A DNA stretch of 64,000 nt from Anisodus tanguticus. Lineage: Eukaryota > Streptophyta > Magnoliopsida > Solanales > Solanaceae. Made by a program: the position numbers and the translations under genes. Shown here piece after piece: positions 24,248 to 35,861 of this stretch. Within the stretch, counting starts at the first letter, position 1. Every line of letters begins with the position of its first letter. Under the pieces are notes generated by a model. That model saw nothing but the letters and a program-made list of their open reading frames with translations, made no database searches and was not told the DNA's origin. The stretch spans positions 13,182,001 through 13,246,000 of the forward strand of contig CM067557.1 in the NCBI GenBank assembly GCA_034509755.1, read 5' to 3'.

Positions 24248-24395
24248 GGATCGGTCACGAGTTCGAGCCGTGAAAGTAATTACTAATGCTTGTGTTAAGG
24301 TAAAATGTTTACATCACACTCCTTAGCACCGACCCTTTCCCGAACAATGCTAATACGGGATGATTTGTGCATCGGGCTGCCCTATATTAAATTAT
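24248..24395 (+). mobile_element. tRNA-derived SINE, diverged
   Basis: GGTCACGAGTTCGAGCCGTG (about 24252-24271) is a Pol III B-box region. It is followed by a diverged body and the 3' word GCATCGGGCTGCCCTA (about 24370-24386). The arrangement matches a widespread plant tRNA-related SINE family known for a 'gggagcttagtgcaccgggctgccc' end. A fragment of the same family seems to sit at 61147-61201. Confidence 0.6.
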
Positions 24396-24399
24396 GTAT

Positions 24400-25670
24400 T
24401 GATTATTTATACATATGAAATGAGTTTCTTAACACAAATATAAAATTTGAGCCAAACCTACTAAATTTCGTCGACCCGTAACTTCTATTATAGTTTCGCC
24501 AAGAGTATCCCCTATGATTATGTGAATTTGAGACGGATGTAGGGTTTAAATTTTTATAGATTCAGAACTTGATGTTTTTTCACATTTTATAGTAATATTT
24601 AGGTATATATTTATGTTACGTATAAAAAATGTTGAGTTCAATTGAAACACCTGAGTATATGTTACATCCACTCCTGCTGGAAAGCTTCTGAAAAGCTATT
24701 CTTTATTAGCAAACGAAAAAACTTGATTTAATAATAATAAAACAATTGAGATTCAGCTGTTATGATTATTATTTTCTAATTATTGGCTTAAAACTTAACC
24801 GCGTTACAGTAGGGAATGAAATCTCGAACATGCGTAGTTTTCAAGTATCAGAAGAATAAATTACATGTAATGACTTTTTAAATGACCTAATTATGCAAAA
24901 AAAAAAAAATATATCATCGGTCTATAAAACTTAAACTCATATCAATATCAAGCAATAAGGTTATTTTGCAAAATTAAAACAAGAACAATAAGATGATAAT
25001 TCACGGGTAATTTGATTGTGAGCTATTATGACTTTTTCAAGTTTCATCCATTTTAGGGTAAGAATCTTATATATTCCCCATTTCCCTCGTCTAGTGGCCA
25101 TAGGCGTGTTCCTATCACTAGCCATGGCATTTAAGACAGTGCCCTTTTGTGGATGTATATGTATTATTGAGACCTTTCAGAATCTAACATTACTATGCAA
25201 TTTTGTGATCATATAAAGTAGTAAGAACAATTGGTATATGGAGTACAAGATAACCGTAAAGGATAAGACATTACTTATTAGAAGAGTCGTAGTTTAGCTC
25301 AGTGATAGAATTTTTTTATAAATAACATCGACATGCACGGAAGCTTGGTACAACGGACTTCTTTATAATCTAGTATCGGCTATTACCACAATTCAGCTTG
25401 TAAGGGGGCTCGGCTATGATGTTGTAGAACTTCTAACTAAGACTTTATCTTTCGGTCCTAAATTGATATTACTTTGCATCATTTTCAGGCGGTGTTGACT
25501 TATTATATATATCTACATTTTTTAAGAAAATATTACCCCGTTCATTTTTACTTGTCCACTATATTAGAAAAATGTCCATCTTTACTTGTCCAGTATAAGA
25601 AATCAAGACATAATTTATTATTTTATATCTATTTTACCTTTATTATTCAGTACGATTCATCTCTCAACAT
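24400..25670. other. Intergenic stretch, no gene seen
   Basis: AT-rich DNA. A tRNA A-box-like word (TAGCTCAGTGATAGAA, about 25295) is present, but no matching B box or fold was found. Confidence 0.55.
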
Positions 25671-25673
25671 TTA

Positions 25674-26709
25674 GGGTGTGTATGGTATGGAGGAAAACAT
25701 TTTTAGGAAAATGTTTTTCAATTTTCTCATGTTCGTTTGATAAAAAAAATTGGAAAATATTTTCTTTAGGAAAACAAGTTCCTTAAAATGAGAAAAATGA
25801 CTTCCCTAATGAAAGCAGGGGAAATAAGTCTCACAACTGGTATTCAACCAACTACTCTACCACCACCCAACCAACCCACCCCACCAAAACCCAACCACTC
25901 CCACCACCCTATGCACCTCCCACCCCCCCAAAATTTGTTTTTTTTTGGTTTTCTACACCACATCCCCCACCCCCAAAAAAAAATTCTTAAAAAGATTTTA
26001 TTTATTTTTTGGTTTTCTATACCAACCCCCACGACCCACTCTCTAGCTCCCCCCCTAAGACATAATTTTTTGGTTTTCTATTTTTAAAAAGTTTTTATTT
26101 ATTTATTTTTTTGGTTTTCTACACTAGCCCCCCCCCCCCCCCCCCCTGCCACCTCCTACCACCCCCTCCAAAAAAATTAACTTTTTCTTAAATGAGATCT
26201 TTAATTTTTTTGTTTTCTACTCCCCCCTACCCCTGTCGAATTTTCTAGCCCCGCCCCGTCCTTGCACCCCTACCCCTCCTGAATTTTCTAGTTCATATAT
26301 TTTATTTTACTTTTATAAATTTTTTATAAAAAATAAAAATTTGGTGTGGGTGGATTGTGGAGGGGGGGGGGAGGGGCGGGGTGGGAAAAAGAAAAATTTC
26401 CCATTTTTTATATAAATAAAATAAAAAATATAATATAGAAAATTGAGAGAGGGTGGAACAGTGGGTGTGGGGTTGTGGGGTTGTGGTGGTGTGGATAAAG
26501 ATGAAGTGCGTTCGAGAGTTGTGGTTGGATGGGGGTGGGTGGTGAGGGTGTTGATGGGTGTGGGGTGGTGGGGTTGGTGGGCTTGAGTGAGTATTTTCGA
26601 AAAATATTTTTTAGTAATCAACCGAACATGAGAAAATAAGTAAGAAGTTCACTTATTTTTCAAGAACTCATTTTCCAGGAAAATATTTTTCTCCATACCG
26701 AACACATCC
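25674..26709. mobile_element. Harbinger-type MITE with TTA target duplication
   Basis: The left end GGGTGTGTATGGTATGGAGG and the right end CTCCATACCGAACACATCC are diverged inverted repeats. They extend inwards through GAAAA/TTTTCC words and a CATGTTCG/CGAACATG pair. TTA stands on both sides (25671-25673 and 26710-26712), the Harbinger target type. The 1-kb interior has no coding sequence. Its left half is C-rich on the plus strand, including 19 consecutive C at 26128-26146, and its right half is G-rich. Confidence 0.85.
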
Positions 26710-27048
26710 TTAAACGATTTATAATAATTAAGAGTGATATTATAAAATTATTATTATATTTATTATTTTTAAGGGATGTATCAAATCAAACATACACGGG
26801 TAATTAAACATGGACGGAGGTAGGGAGTACTTATATATGTATTTGTACTTTTTTTCTATGAAGTGGTGTTGGATTATATCTCGTAAAAGGGTGTTTCCGC
26901 CACTGATTGAGGTAATAAGTGGTGATGAATCTCAATGGTTTAGCTGCAAGAACAATCTATTTTTTGGTGCCTTGTTCCTATCACTGGTGTTTTCATTTCT
27001 CCAAGAGTATAATCTAAACATTATGTTGTAAGTAATATATGTTACAAG

Positions 27049-27490
27049 TAGAGGTGATAAAATTAGTCCATGAAAATATAATTCTTCTAATTCATTTTAT
27101 GTTTGGACGGGTTATTTACCCGACCATCTATTAGCTGAGCCCATTTTAGTCCATTAAAAGTTGGGCTGATAGATAGCCAAATTGACTCATAAAAAATCTT
27201 GTGCATATATTTTTTTTTAAATATTTTTTTTATTTGACATGTTATGTATAATCATAATACAGAAAAATAATAATTTTATAAGGTACTAAAATATTATAAA
27301 AAGAACATATAAAGCAATTAAAAGTTAGTAAGAATTGGCGGGTCGGGTTATGACCCGCATTTTAGTCCATTTCGGTCCAAACCGTTTCAGTCCAAGTAAC
27401 TTTTGGATGGATCAATAACCCGTCTATTTATTAACTCAGTCTATTTTGACACGTTCAAATTCAGCCCAACCCCCTTATTTGACACCTATA
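27049..27490. mobile_element. hAT-like MITE
   Basis: Ends TAGAGGTGATAAA and TTTGACACCTATA form a short imperfect inverted pair. Flanking 8-mers GTTACAAG (27041-27048) and ATGACAAG (27491-27498) match at six positions. Internal GTCCA/GGACT-type words also occur in inverted orientation. There is no coding capacity. Confidence 0.6.
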
Positions 27491-27558
27491 ATGACAAGTG
27501 TAGAATCTAGGACTTCAAGCACTATATTCAGTAAAGTGACTTATCAAATTAAACAGTA

Positions 27559-27752
27559 AGACCACCAAAGGATATGATACAACGGATGGGGCGGGGCTGC
27601 TCCTCTCTTTACGAGAGATCTCGAGGTCGAGTCTAGGGTATGAAAAAATATTTGGTAGGGAGTTCATACTCCTAATGAATTCTTACGCGACGCGAATCTG
27701 GACATAGTTGAGTTTCAAATCGAGTACCGAATGTCGGACGAGAAACAAAAAA
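27559..27752 (+). mobile_element. SINE with 13-bp target duplication
   Basis: About 194 bp containing a B-box-like GAGGTCGAGTCTAGG (about 27621) and ending in a run of A. It is bounded by identical AAATTAAACAGTA at 27546-27558 and 27753-27765, as expected for LINE-mediated insertion. A body of this kind (CTGCTCCTCTCTT, then a B box) is seen in Solanaceae SINEs. Confidence 0.8.
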
Positions 27753-27765
27753 AAATTAAACAGTA

Positions 27766-28038
27766 CTCCCTCTGTCTCAAATTATTTCTCATGGTTACTA
27801 AAAATAGTTGTTTCAAATTATTTGTCGTTTTAGAAGTTCAAGGAACAATTGATTATTTTTTCTTCATTTTACCCTTTATCATTAATGAATATGACACATA
27901 AATAGAGTAAACATTTAATGGAGAGAGATTATAATTTAGACATAAATAAGTGTAAAATAGGTCAAATACCCCCTCTTAATTAATATTTCTTAAAGGGCGT
28001 GTAAACTAAAAAAGTGAAATAATTTGAGACGGAGGGAG
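27766..28038. mobile_element. Mariner/Stowaway-type MITE
   Basis: Begins CTCCCTCTGTCTCAAATTAT and ends ATAATTTGAGACGGAGGGAG, inverted repeats of about 25 bp with one or two mismatches, flanked by TA at 27764-27765 and 28039-28040. The non-coding interior is AT-rich. Confidence 0.92.
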
Positions 28039-28661
28039 TAAGAACTAAGGATGAGGAGTAATCAGAGATTACATGTTGCTTGATTTAAGATTAACTCGAT
28101 AAAATTTATTTTATATATATTAAATGGTCAGCGTAAATTTGGACCATTTAAATAGTTCAAGGTCAAATATAATTTTTTTAATTTGTGAAAAAGACTCTTG
28201 TATTAGAAAGCTTCCGCTATTAGTAAATATCGGGATAAAACGAATTTTACAACGATATGGATATATTTAACCCTTGAACCATTTTGCACAATTTTGAAGC
28301 AAATGACCTTTTCCCTTTAATTTATTTGTTAACTCGTCTAAGTTCGAGCTTGACTAAAAAATTACTATAACTACTAAGTTCAACTTTGAAAGTATAACCA
28401 ACTAATAATCAACTATGTTTCAATGTCGATTAAGTACGACTTTGTCAAACTAAGTGATTAGAATCGGTGGCGGAGTTAGAGAGATGAGAGATGGTTCATC
28501 TGAATCTCTTCATCAAAAAAATCACATTGCATATATAGAGTTAATATGTTCGTTTATGTTTATAATAGATAATAAACCCTATGATGAAATTTTTTTGGAT
28601 CAACACTAATTAGAATTGTAATTTGTAACCTTGTGTTTTCCCAAATAAAGGCAACAAGTTA

Positions 28662-29397
28662 GGAGCCGTTTGGACATGATTTGAAATCATAGTTTGAAAT
28701 CAGTGATTTGAAATCATATGATTTGAAGTTAAAGTTTTGTTTGAATATGTAATTTGAGTTTCTTAAGTTGTATTTTTTTCTCACTGACATAAAAAACTCA
28801 CAAGTTGTGAAAACTATCAAAATTTTCCTAATTCTTGTGCAATCTTACCAAATGAGCAAGTCATAGTTCATAACAAAATTAATACGCGGCTAGAAGGACT
28901 TTCTAAAAAATACAATATCAATTGATCATTTGGTAAATATCTACTAATTTAATGACAATGGCGGCTAACACATTTTAGATAACTTTTTGGTTGTTGACAA
29001 AATCTTTTTATATTTTATTTACTTGAGTCATATCTTTGAACCGTTGTATCCAATTGTCATTTTAAATGCATTATAACTGTAGTCATACTTTGTTTGTATA
29101 TATACAATATAAATTATGTACTGGACAATTATATCCAATACAATATAAAGTCGATCAATTGGTATATATCTAATAATTTATGAATCTTTTTTTACAAAAT
29201 ATAAACTTATGGGTCAAGTTTTATATTTAAAAAAATTGAAATCATGATTTGGAATCTCAAATCACACATTTTTGGATGATTTGGGATTTTAAATCATGAC
29301 ATGAAATTGAAGTAGAAGTTATGTCCAAATTGCATAAATAAACATGGTTTGAAATTAAATTATGAAATCATGATTTAAAAACGCATGGCCAAACGCC
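28662..29397. mobile_element. MITE with GGAGCCGTTTGG ends
   Basis: The left end GGAGCCGTTTGGACATGATTT is inversely matched by the right end TTTAAAAACGCATGGCCAAACGCC. Several TGATTTGAAATCA-type palindromic words lie inside both ends. The superfamily is unclear; flanks TTA and TAA do not prove a target duplication. Confidence 0.65.
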
Positions 29398-29399
29398 TA

Positions 29400-30645
29400 A
29401 TTAGTGAATGTCAATGTAATTAATAGTACTAATTCTAATGGATGGTAATCATATTTAAGGCACTTTGTATTTCAATAAAGAAAGAGAAAGACAAGCCATG
29501 TGCAAATCCAACAAATGCATCAAATAATGAGACGCAAAAACAAGGCATAACACATGATTGACTCTTTGACATCTATCTTATCAATTCGTCCCTCCATAAA
29601 ATTTTGTTATCAGACAATAATTAATTATTTGTGTACCTTCCTCGCAAATTCTCCTTTCTTTTTGTATTTTAATTTTTTTCCTTAAAAAAGTCAGGGATAA
29701 AAAGGACACAAGTAATTTTAATTTCATGCTTAGATTAGAATCAATGAGACCTAATTAAAATGTTTAAATTGAAGTTCTTTAAATAAAAAATTATACATGA
29801 AATTGGGGTCTATACTTGTTATTGCTGTATTATTTGTAAGTTTCTTTTAAAAATATTACTCGGTGATTCACTCTTATTATTTCTGTGTCACAAAAAAAGT
29901 TACGAGAAAAAAATCCACGAAAAATGAAAAAGGAATAAAATGAATCTCGTGACTAAAAATTAATTATCCGAACATATGATTAAGAATATGTCAATATATT
30001 GACTGCTCTTTTGCACATGTTGGGCTCTGTTTCTGGGATTTTTCTTTTGTTTTTTTCTTATATATTTTCATAAATACAAAAAGAAAAAGGGGGAAAAGTA
30101 CTTAGCTTATTGGATTATGTATTATTGTTGTACGTACAATCTGAAATGGGAAACTTCAGTTCTTAAAACATTTTTTGTAATTATTATATGAAACACACAT
30201 GCTCAATCACCGCCCAGGCATAACATATACGAGTATATATATATATATATATATATATATAGCTAAATAATGCCATAATGCATGTGTACTAATTCCCTTC
30301 TTGTTTTCCTCCTTGTTTCTCTGATGATTTGTTATACCGCGTTTCCTCATTTTTCTTCATGATAATAAGATTCCTATATATTTTTTGACTAATTTGCACG
30401 ATTGCATGAAGAGTCGGATCCATGATTTGAAAGTTATAGATTTGAGTTCGAAATTCTATTACAATACATTTGATTTACTGGATTTGAATTTTCAAATCCT
30501 ATTATTTGTACTTATTCAGAATAAAAATCTAATTATTAATCGTTAGAACTAACAAAAATAAATTGGAAAACTAAGACAGGATTCTTTTTATGTACCATTT
30601 ATTGACATCATTTATAGTGGACAAATACTTTTTAAGAGGAAAAAT
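29400..30645. other. Intergenic stretch, no gene seen
   Basis: AT-rich DNA with a (TA)n run at about 30233-30261. No supported gene or complete transposon was found. Confidence 0.6.
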
Positions 30646-30650
30646 GGAGT

Positions 30651-31008
30651 TGAAAGAAATAATTCCCTTGATTATTTTCATTGATAGAATAGGTATATAT
30701 ACAAGTTACATCTTTCCATAATACTACAAATCCTTTTCCTATTCTACATCTAAATCCTTATTCTACCATAATTCTAACTATACAATTATGGTAGGTGTAT
30801 AACACTAATTAAGGTATCCTTGTTATTACAATATACTACAAATATATACCATATATAAATCGGCCGAGGGAGGCCCACCGGCCGAGAGGCCGAGAGGCCC
30901 AATTCTTGGTCCGGCCGTGACAGCCTCTTGCGAGGCCCACCCGTGATATACATGTGATATACACCGCCGTATATTCGTGTATATCACATGTATATTGCTC
31001 GTTTAACA
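30651..31008 (-). repeat. 3' LTR of Copia C1
   Basis: On the minus strand it starts TGTTAAACGAGCAATATAC and ends TTATTTCTTTCA. Against the other LTR, most differences fall at CTG or CAG words that have become CG or CCG, for example near 30860, 30942, 30966, 30976 and 31000. Confidence 0.92.
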
Positions 31009-31020
31009 CACCCCCTCGCT

Positions 31021-34000
31021 CATAGCGGGCGGTTTTCGAACGCCGAGATCGTCCCTAAAATCTTCAAAGAGAACCGCCGGTAGACCCTTTGTAAAGATGT
31101 CTCGCAATTTGATAACGAGACGGGACATGACATACGCGAACTTGACCCTTTGCAACCTTTTCCCGACAAAGTGAATGTCCATTTTGATATGCTTGGTGCG
31201 TTGGTGTTGAACGGGGTTACCTGAGAGGTAGATGGCACTAATGTTATCGCAATAGACCAAGGTTGCCTTCTGAATGGGACAATGAAGCTCCAAAAGCAAA
31301 TTACGTAGCCAACATGATTCGGAGACCACATTCGCAACCCCTCGATATTCTCGCCTCGCACTTGAGCGTGATAGAGTTGCTCGACGCTTTGCCGACCAGA
31401 GACCAAGTTGTTGCCAAGGAACATACAAGAGCGAAGTCGACCGTCCGGTGTCGGGACAACCACCCCAATCAGCATCCATGTAAGAGACAAGTGTGGACGT
31501 AGATGAAGGATACAAGTGCAACCCATAGTCCAGTGTCCCCTGAATATACCGAATGATGCGTTTGATTGCATTCATGTGCTCAACCCCGGGATCATGCATG
31601 AATAAACACACTCGCCGAACCGCATATGTAATATCCGGTCCGGTAAAGGTAAGATACCGGAGGGCCCCCCGCAAGATCGCGATAGCGGTCGGGTCCTCGT
31701 ATGGTGCACCCGCCGCGGCACTCGCCTTTGGGTTTGCATCAACCGGTGTGAAAGTGGACTTACAGGATGACATCCCATCCCTCTCGATGATCTCAACAAA
31801 GATACTTCCGTTGAGACAGAAACAAGCCACCCGAATGACGCTTGACGGCAATCCCCAAAAATAACTCAACGGCCCTAAGTCCTTCATAGCAAATTCGAAC
31901 CGAGCATGGCCATGATAGACGGCGCGCAAGCATCGGATGAGGCGCTCAAGATGATATCATCCACATATAACGAATATAGGCCAATGACGAACCACGGCGG
32001 TAGATGAACAAAGAATTGTCCGACTGCCGCCGTGTGTGAACCCAAGAGTCGAAACAAAATCAGCAAATCGTGTATACCGTGCACGTGGAGACCGCTTAAG
32101 CCCATATAATGACTTCTTCAACAAACAGACATGATGAGGTCGGTTGGGATCCCTGAAACCCAACGGCTGATGCATATAGACTGTTTCCTTGAGATCTCCA
32201 TGTAGGAAAGCATTCTTGACATCTAACTGATGAATCGGCCAAGTCTTTGAAAGAGCCAAGCTAAGTACAGTGCGAATGGTAGCCGGTTTGACCACCGGAC
32301 TAAATGTCTCACCACAATCAATACCAACCTGCTGAGTCTTACCGTCACCAACAAGTCGCGCCTTATGCCGAGCAAATGACCCATCTGAATTCTCCTTATG
32401 AGTAAAAATCCACATAGACCTGATAATATTAGTACCATATGGACGGGGCACCAACTCCCACGTCTTATTATCAATAAGAGCATTATATTCATCACTCATA
32501 ACAATTTTTCAATTATGGTCATTTAATGCGGACACAAGATTGCGGGGCAAGGGGGATTTAGAGACATCAGAATGTAAATTAAAATGTCTTTTAGGTGTAA
32601 AAATACCCCGCCGACTACGAGTGACCGGTCTATGACTCGAGGAAGAATTAATGGAATTATGGGAATTTTCTCGGGCTCGGGATGGATCGGCCAGCCAAGC
32701 GGTGGGCTCGCCGGCCCAAATCGGAAATGGCCGGACTCGGCTTCGGACCGGCCTGGAATCGGGCCGGACCGGCCCAATTGTTTGGAACTGCTCCAGCCGG
32801 GGAAGAGTGGGTGTGGCGCTGCATCAGGCCGGGCCACGGGCAAGGTGGCCCGCCGGAGAATTTTGGGTACGGGAGTTGTCCGAAAAATTCCGAATAATAT
32901 ACGGGGATATTTGGTCATCCAAAAAATTATACGACTTAGGCTCGGGAGTATGAACTTTCGTAAAAGGGAATTGGGTTTCATAAAAAATGACATGACGATT
33001 TATAATAATTTCTTGGAGGATAAATCAAAACACTTATAACCACGATGATTCGACGGATAACCCAAAAATACACACGGAGTAGACCGAGCCTGAAGTTTGT
33101 TAATTGTGGTGGATGGGAATAACGGATAACACAAGCACCCAAAAATCCGAAGATGAGAATAAGACGGGTTTTTATTATATAAGATTTTGAGAGGGGAAGA
33201 ATATGTCAGACCTTTAGACGGAATTATGTTAAGAAGGTAAGTGGCCATTTGTAGAGCATGATGCCAAAAATACGGAGGTATGGAGGCATGGAGGCATGGA
33301 TTAGGAGAGTTCAGACAATGTTATTTATGGAACGAATTTTGCGTTCGGCTTTCCCATTTTGTGAAGATGTATGAGGACAGGAAAATCAAAAATTTATCCC
33401 ATGAGTAGCACAAAATTCTCGAAACTCCTTATTGTCATACTCCTTCCCATTATCATATTGAATATTTTTTATTTCTCTTTCGAATTGAGTACGAATGAAC
33501 GCTCTAAATTTTATGAAGACGGAAAACACTTGTGATTTATTCGCAATTGGAAACGTCCACAAAAATCTAGAATAATCATCTAAGAAGAGAACATAATATC
33601 GATGACCCATTGAACTAAGAACAGGAGATGTCCATAAGTCGCTATGAATAATGTCAAATGGCATAGAAGTATGAGAATTGGAGTCTACAAATGGCAACTT
33701 AACAATTTTTCCTAATGAACAAGATCGACAAATTGGAGTACGACTCGTACCCTTACAAGAAATAAAGCTATTTTTATCTAAAACTCGATAAAATAGAAGA
33801 TCCCGGATGACCCAAACGAGCATGCCACATGGAAGGAGAGATGGCTACAAAAGCCGATGGCAAGGTGGACTCGATGGACCGAAACCGGCATGATAGGATA
33901 TAGATCCCCCTACTATCACACCTCATGAGATGACTCCCCGTCTTGAAATCCTTCACAGAGAAACCGAAAGGATCAAATTCAACATAAACAGAATTGTCAT

Positions 34001-35325
34001 TTGTGAATTTTCGGACAGACACTAAATTTTTAATCAATTTAGGAGCATGTAAAGTATTTTTCAAGAGAAGTGGTGGATTGGGAGGAGACAACGTTTTCTG
34101 ACCATACCATAGAATTGGAATTGAATTGCCATTACCAACAATTATTCCCCGAGGGGTGCTCAAATTGTAATAAGATGAGAGAGTACCGATTCGGAAGTCA
34201 TGTGAGTAGTGGCCCCGTGTCCATGTACCAATCGGGTCCGGTTGAGTTAATCCCAACGTGTGCATCGCGGCCTCGATATCGATCTGAGTGGGGCCTGCTG
34301 CATGATGGGCTTGCGGAGGACGGGGCCCAAGGACTCCTGGTCGTGCTGGAACTGGGCTGTTACCGCTGTGGGGGCCGCGTCGGCCACCGGCCGCCGGGCC
34401 GCCAATGCCGGGTATTGGGCTCGCTGGATCGGCCAGCCCACCGGCCGCCGGCGTAAACCGCCGGAGGGTGCGGGTGCCACTGCCACTGGCTCCACTGCTG
34501 GGCCCACGGTGGTGGTGGCCCACTGTACCCCGAATGGGACCCACCGCCTGCTTGTTGCTCACCGAAACTGCCACCACAACCACCTCGTTTGCCCCCGCGG
34601 TTTCGTTATTTTTGCGATTATTCTTGCCGCCACCATTATTATGGTTTTGGCCCGAATTATTAACAAAACCCGAAGAACTAGGAGAGGATGCCACCATGAC
34701 AACCGGGCTTGCTCCGTAGCCGCCTTTTTAGCCAAACCGCTTCTTCCAACGTCGCACGGAGCGGGCTTGATGAAAGTCGGGAAGAGGGTTGCTTTGGCGA
34801 AGGAGAGTTCCAACACCATTATAGGCCTCCGAAAGCCCGCAACCAACCGTAGAACTAGACGATTATTTGTCACCGGTGCGCCAACATTACGGAGTTGATC
34901 CGCCAATTCCTTTAGTTTCTTGCAATATGCGTAAACGTTCGGAAATACGTCCATTCGAACGAGAGAGAATTCCTCGCTCGAGTGTGACGATACGGGAATG
35001 TTGGTTGTCTTGGAATATGTCACGCAATCTATTCCATGCAGCCATAGCCGTGGTATCGGCTCCATAATCGTCGTAGAAGGTCCACCGAAATAGTGGCGTA
35101 TATCCACCGAAGAACGGTAGCATCAAGTGTAATCCACACCTCGGATCCTCCGCGGAAGGGGTCTAGCGGGAGGAATTATGTGATGAAGAACTTGATAAGA
35201 GATAGCGTGAATTTTAAACAACTCCGCCCACGTTGCATATTGAACGTTTTCCATCTCAAGGACAATAGGACACCGAGCTTGATATTGGAAACCGTGAGGG
35301 CAGGGTGAAAATTGTTCTTAGACAT
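31021..35325 (-). pseudogene. Gag-pol of Copia C1
   Basis: Gag begins MSKNNFHPALTVSN at 35325 and loses frame within 20 codons. Further gag pieces reach about 34560, followed by an Asn/Gly-rich tract without a zinc knuckle. The protease (about 34230-34200) has its active site interrupted by a frameshift. The pre-integrase H-A-R-L-G-H is near 33830. Integrase covers about 33720-33000 (HSDLW, DNGKE). Reverse transcriptase covers about 32500-31880, with QLDVNAFLHGDL-type and YVDDI motifs in different frames. RNase H covers about 31600-31030 (YCDN, DIFTKGLP). The many small indels make it non-functional as assembled. Confidence 0.88.
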
Positions 35326-35481
35326 ATTTGAAAGAACAAAGAAGGAGGATAAATTTAAGAGAGGTTTTTGAGAGCGGAAGATGAGATATTTGGAGAGAAA
35401 AACCCGAGGGAGGGGGGGGGGGGGGTTTCTCGCCAAAGAGGCAAAAGTTTGAGAGAAGAAAACTTTTGGTTTAGACCTAGT

Positions 35482-35493
35482 CTCTTGATACCA
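35482..35493 (-). other. Primer-binding site of Copia C1
   Basis: On the minus strand this reads TGGTATCAAGAG directly after the 5' LTR. The LTR's last bases read TTTTA instead of TTTCA, a single change at 35495. Confidence 0.85.
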
Positions 35494-35856
35494 TAAAAGA
35501 AATAATCCCCTTGATTATTTTCATTGATAGAATAGGTATATATACAAGTTACATCTTTCCATAATACTACAAATCCTTTTCCTATTCTACATCTAAATCC
35601 TTATTCTACCATAATTCTAACTATACAATTATGGTAGGTGTATAACACTAATTAATGTATCCTTGTTATTACAATATACTACAAATATATACCATATATA
35701 AATCTGGCCGAGGGAGGCCCACCGGCCGAGAGGCCGAGAGGCCCAATTCTTGGTCCGGCCGTGACAGCCTCTTGCGAGGCCCAATTCTGTGATATACATG
35801 TGATATACACTGCTGTATATTCAGTGTATATCACATGTATATTGCTCTGTTTAACA
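35494..35856 (-). repeat. 5' LTR of Copia C1
   Basis: On the minus strand it starts TGTTAAACAGAGC at 35856. It contains GC-rich words (GGCCGG, GGCCTCTCGG) and, close to its start, a long perfect inverted repeat at 35792-35842. It shares its 3' half with the C2 LTR but not its 5' part. Confidence 0.92.
35792..35842. repeat. 21-bp perfect inverted repeat in the C1 LTR
   Basis: The arms at 35792-35812 and 35822-35842 are exact reverse complements around a 9-base loop. The outer part reads ATACATGTGATATACAC and its inverse. The other C1 LTR keeps the outer arms but has lost central CTG and CAG bases. The C2 LTR lacks this segment. Confidence 0.92.
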
Positions 35857-35861
35857 GGAGT

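Larger units (their letters stand above)
30651..35856 (-). mobile_element. Copia element C1
   Basis: A full-length 5.2-kb Copia on the minus strand, with LTRs of 358 and 363 bp and the target duplication GGAGT at 30646-30650 and 35857-35861. The order on the minus strand is 5' LTR (35494-35856), primer site, gag, protease, integrase, RT, RNase H, polypurine tract (about 31009-31020) and 3' LTR. Internally it is closely related to C2 (50009-55066), but many frames are broken, often at CTG or CAG sites. Its LTR U3 differs from that of C2. Confidence 0.95.

Noticed and set aside
25286..25330. Possible tRNA gene (A-box-like TAGCTCAGTGATAGAA)
   Set aside because: No cloverleaf, anticodon arm or B box could be found at the right distance.
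25788..26621. Pro-rich and His/Thr-rich open frames in the Harbinger MITE
   Set aside because: They reflect C-rich and G-rich low-complexity DNA inside a non-coding MITE.
34070..34898. Plus-strand open frames opposite C1 gag
   Set aside because: Antisense to the GC-rich gag-pol linker; no recognisable domain.
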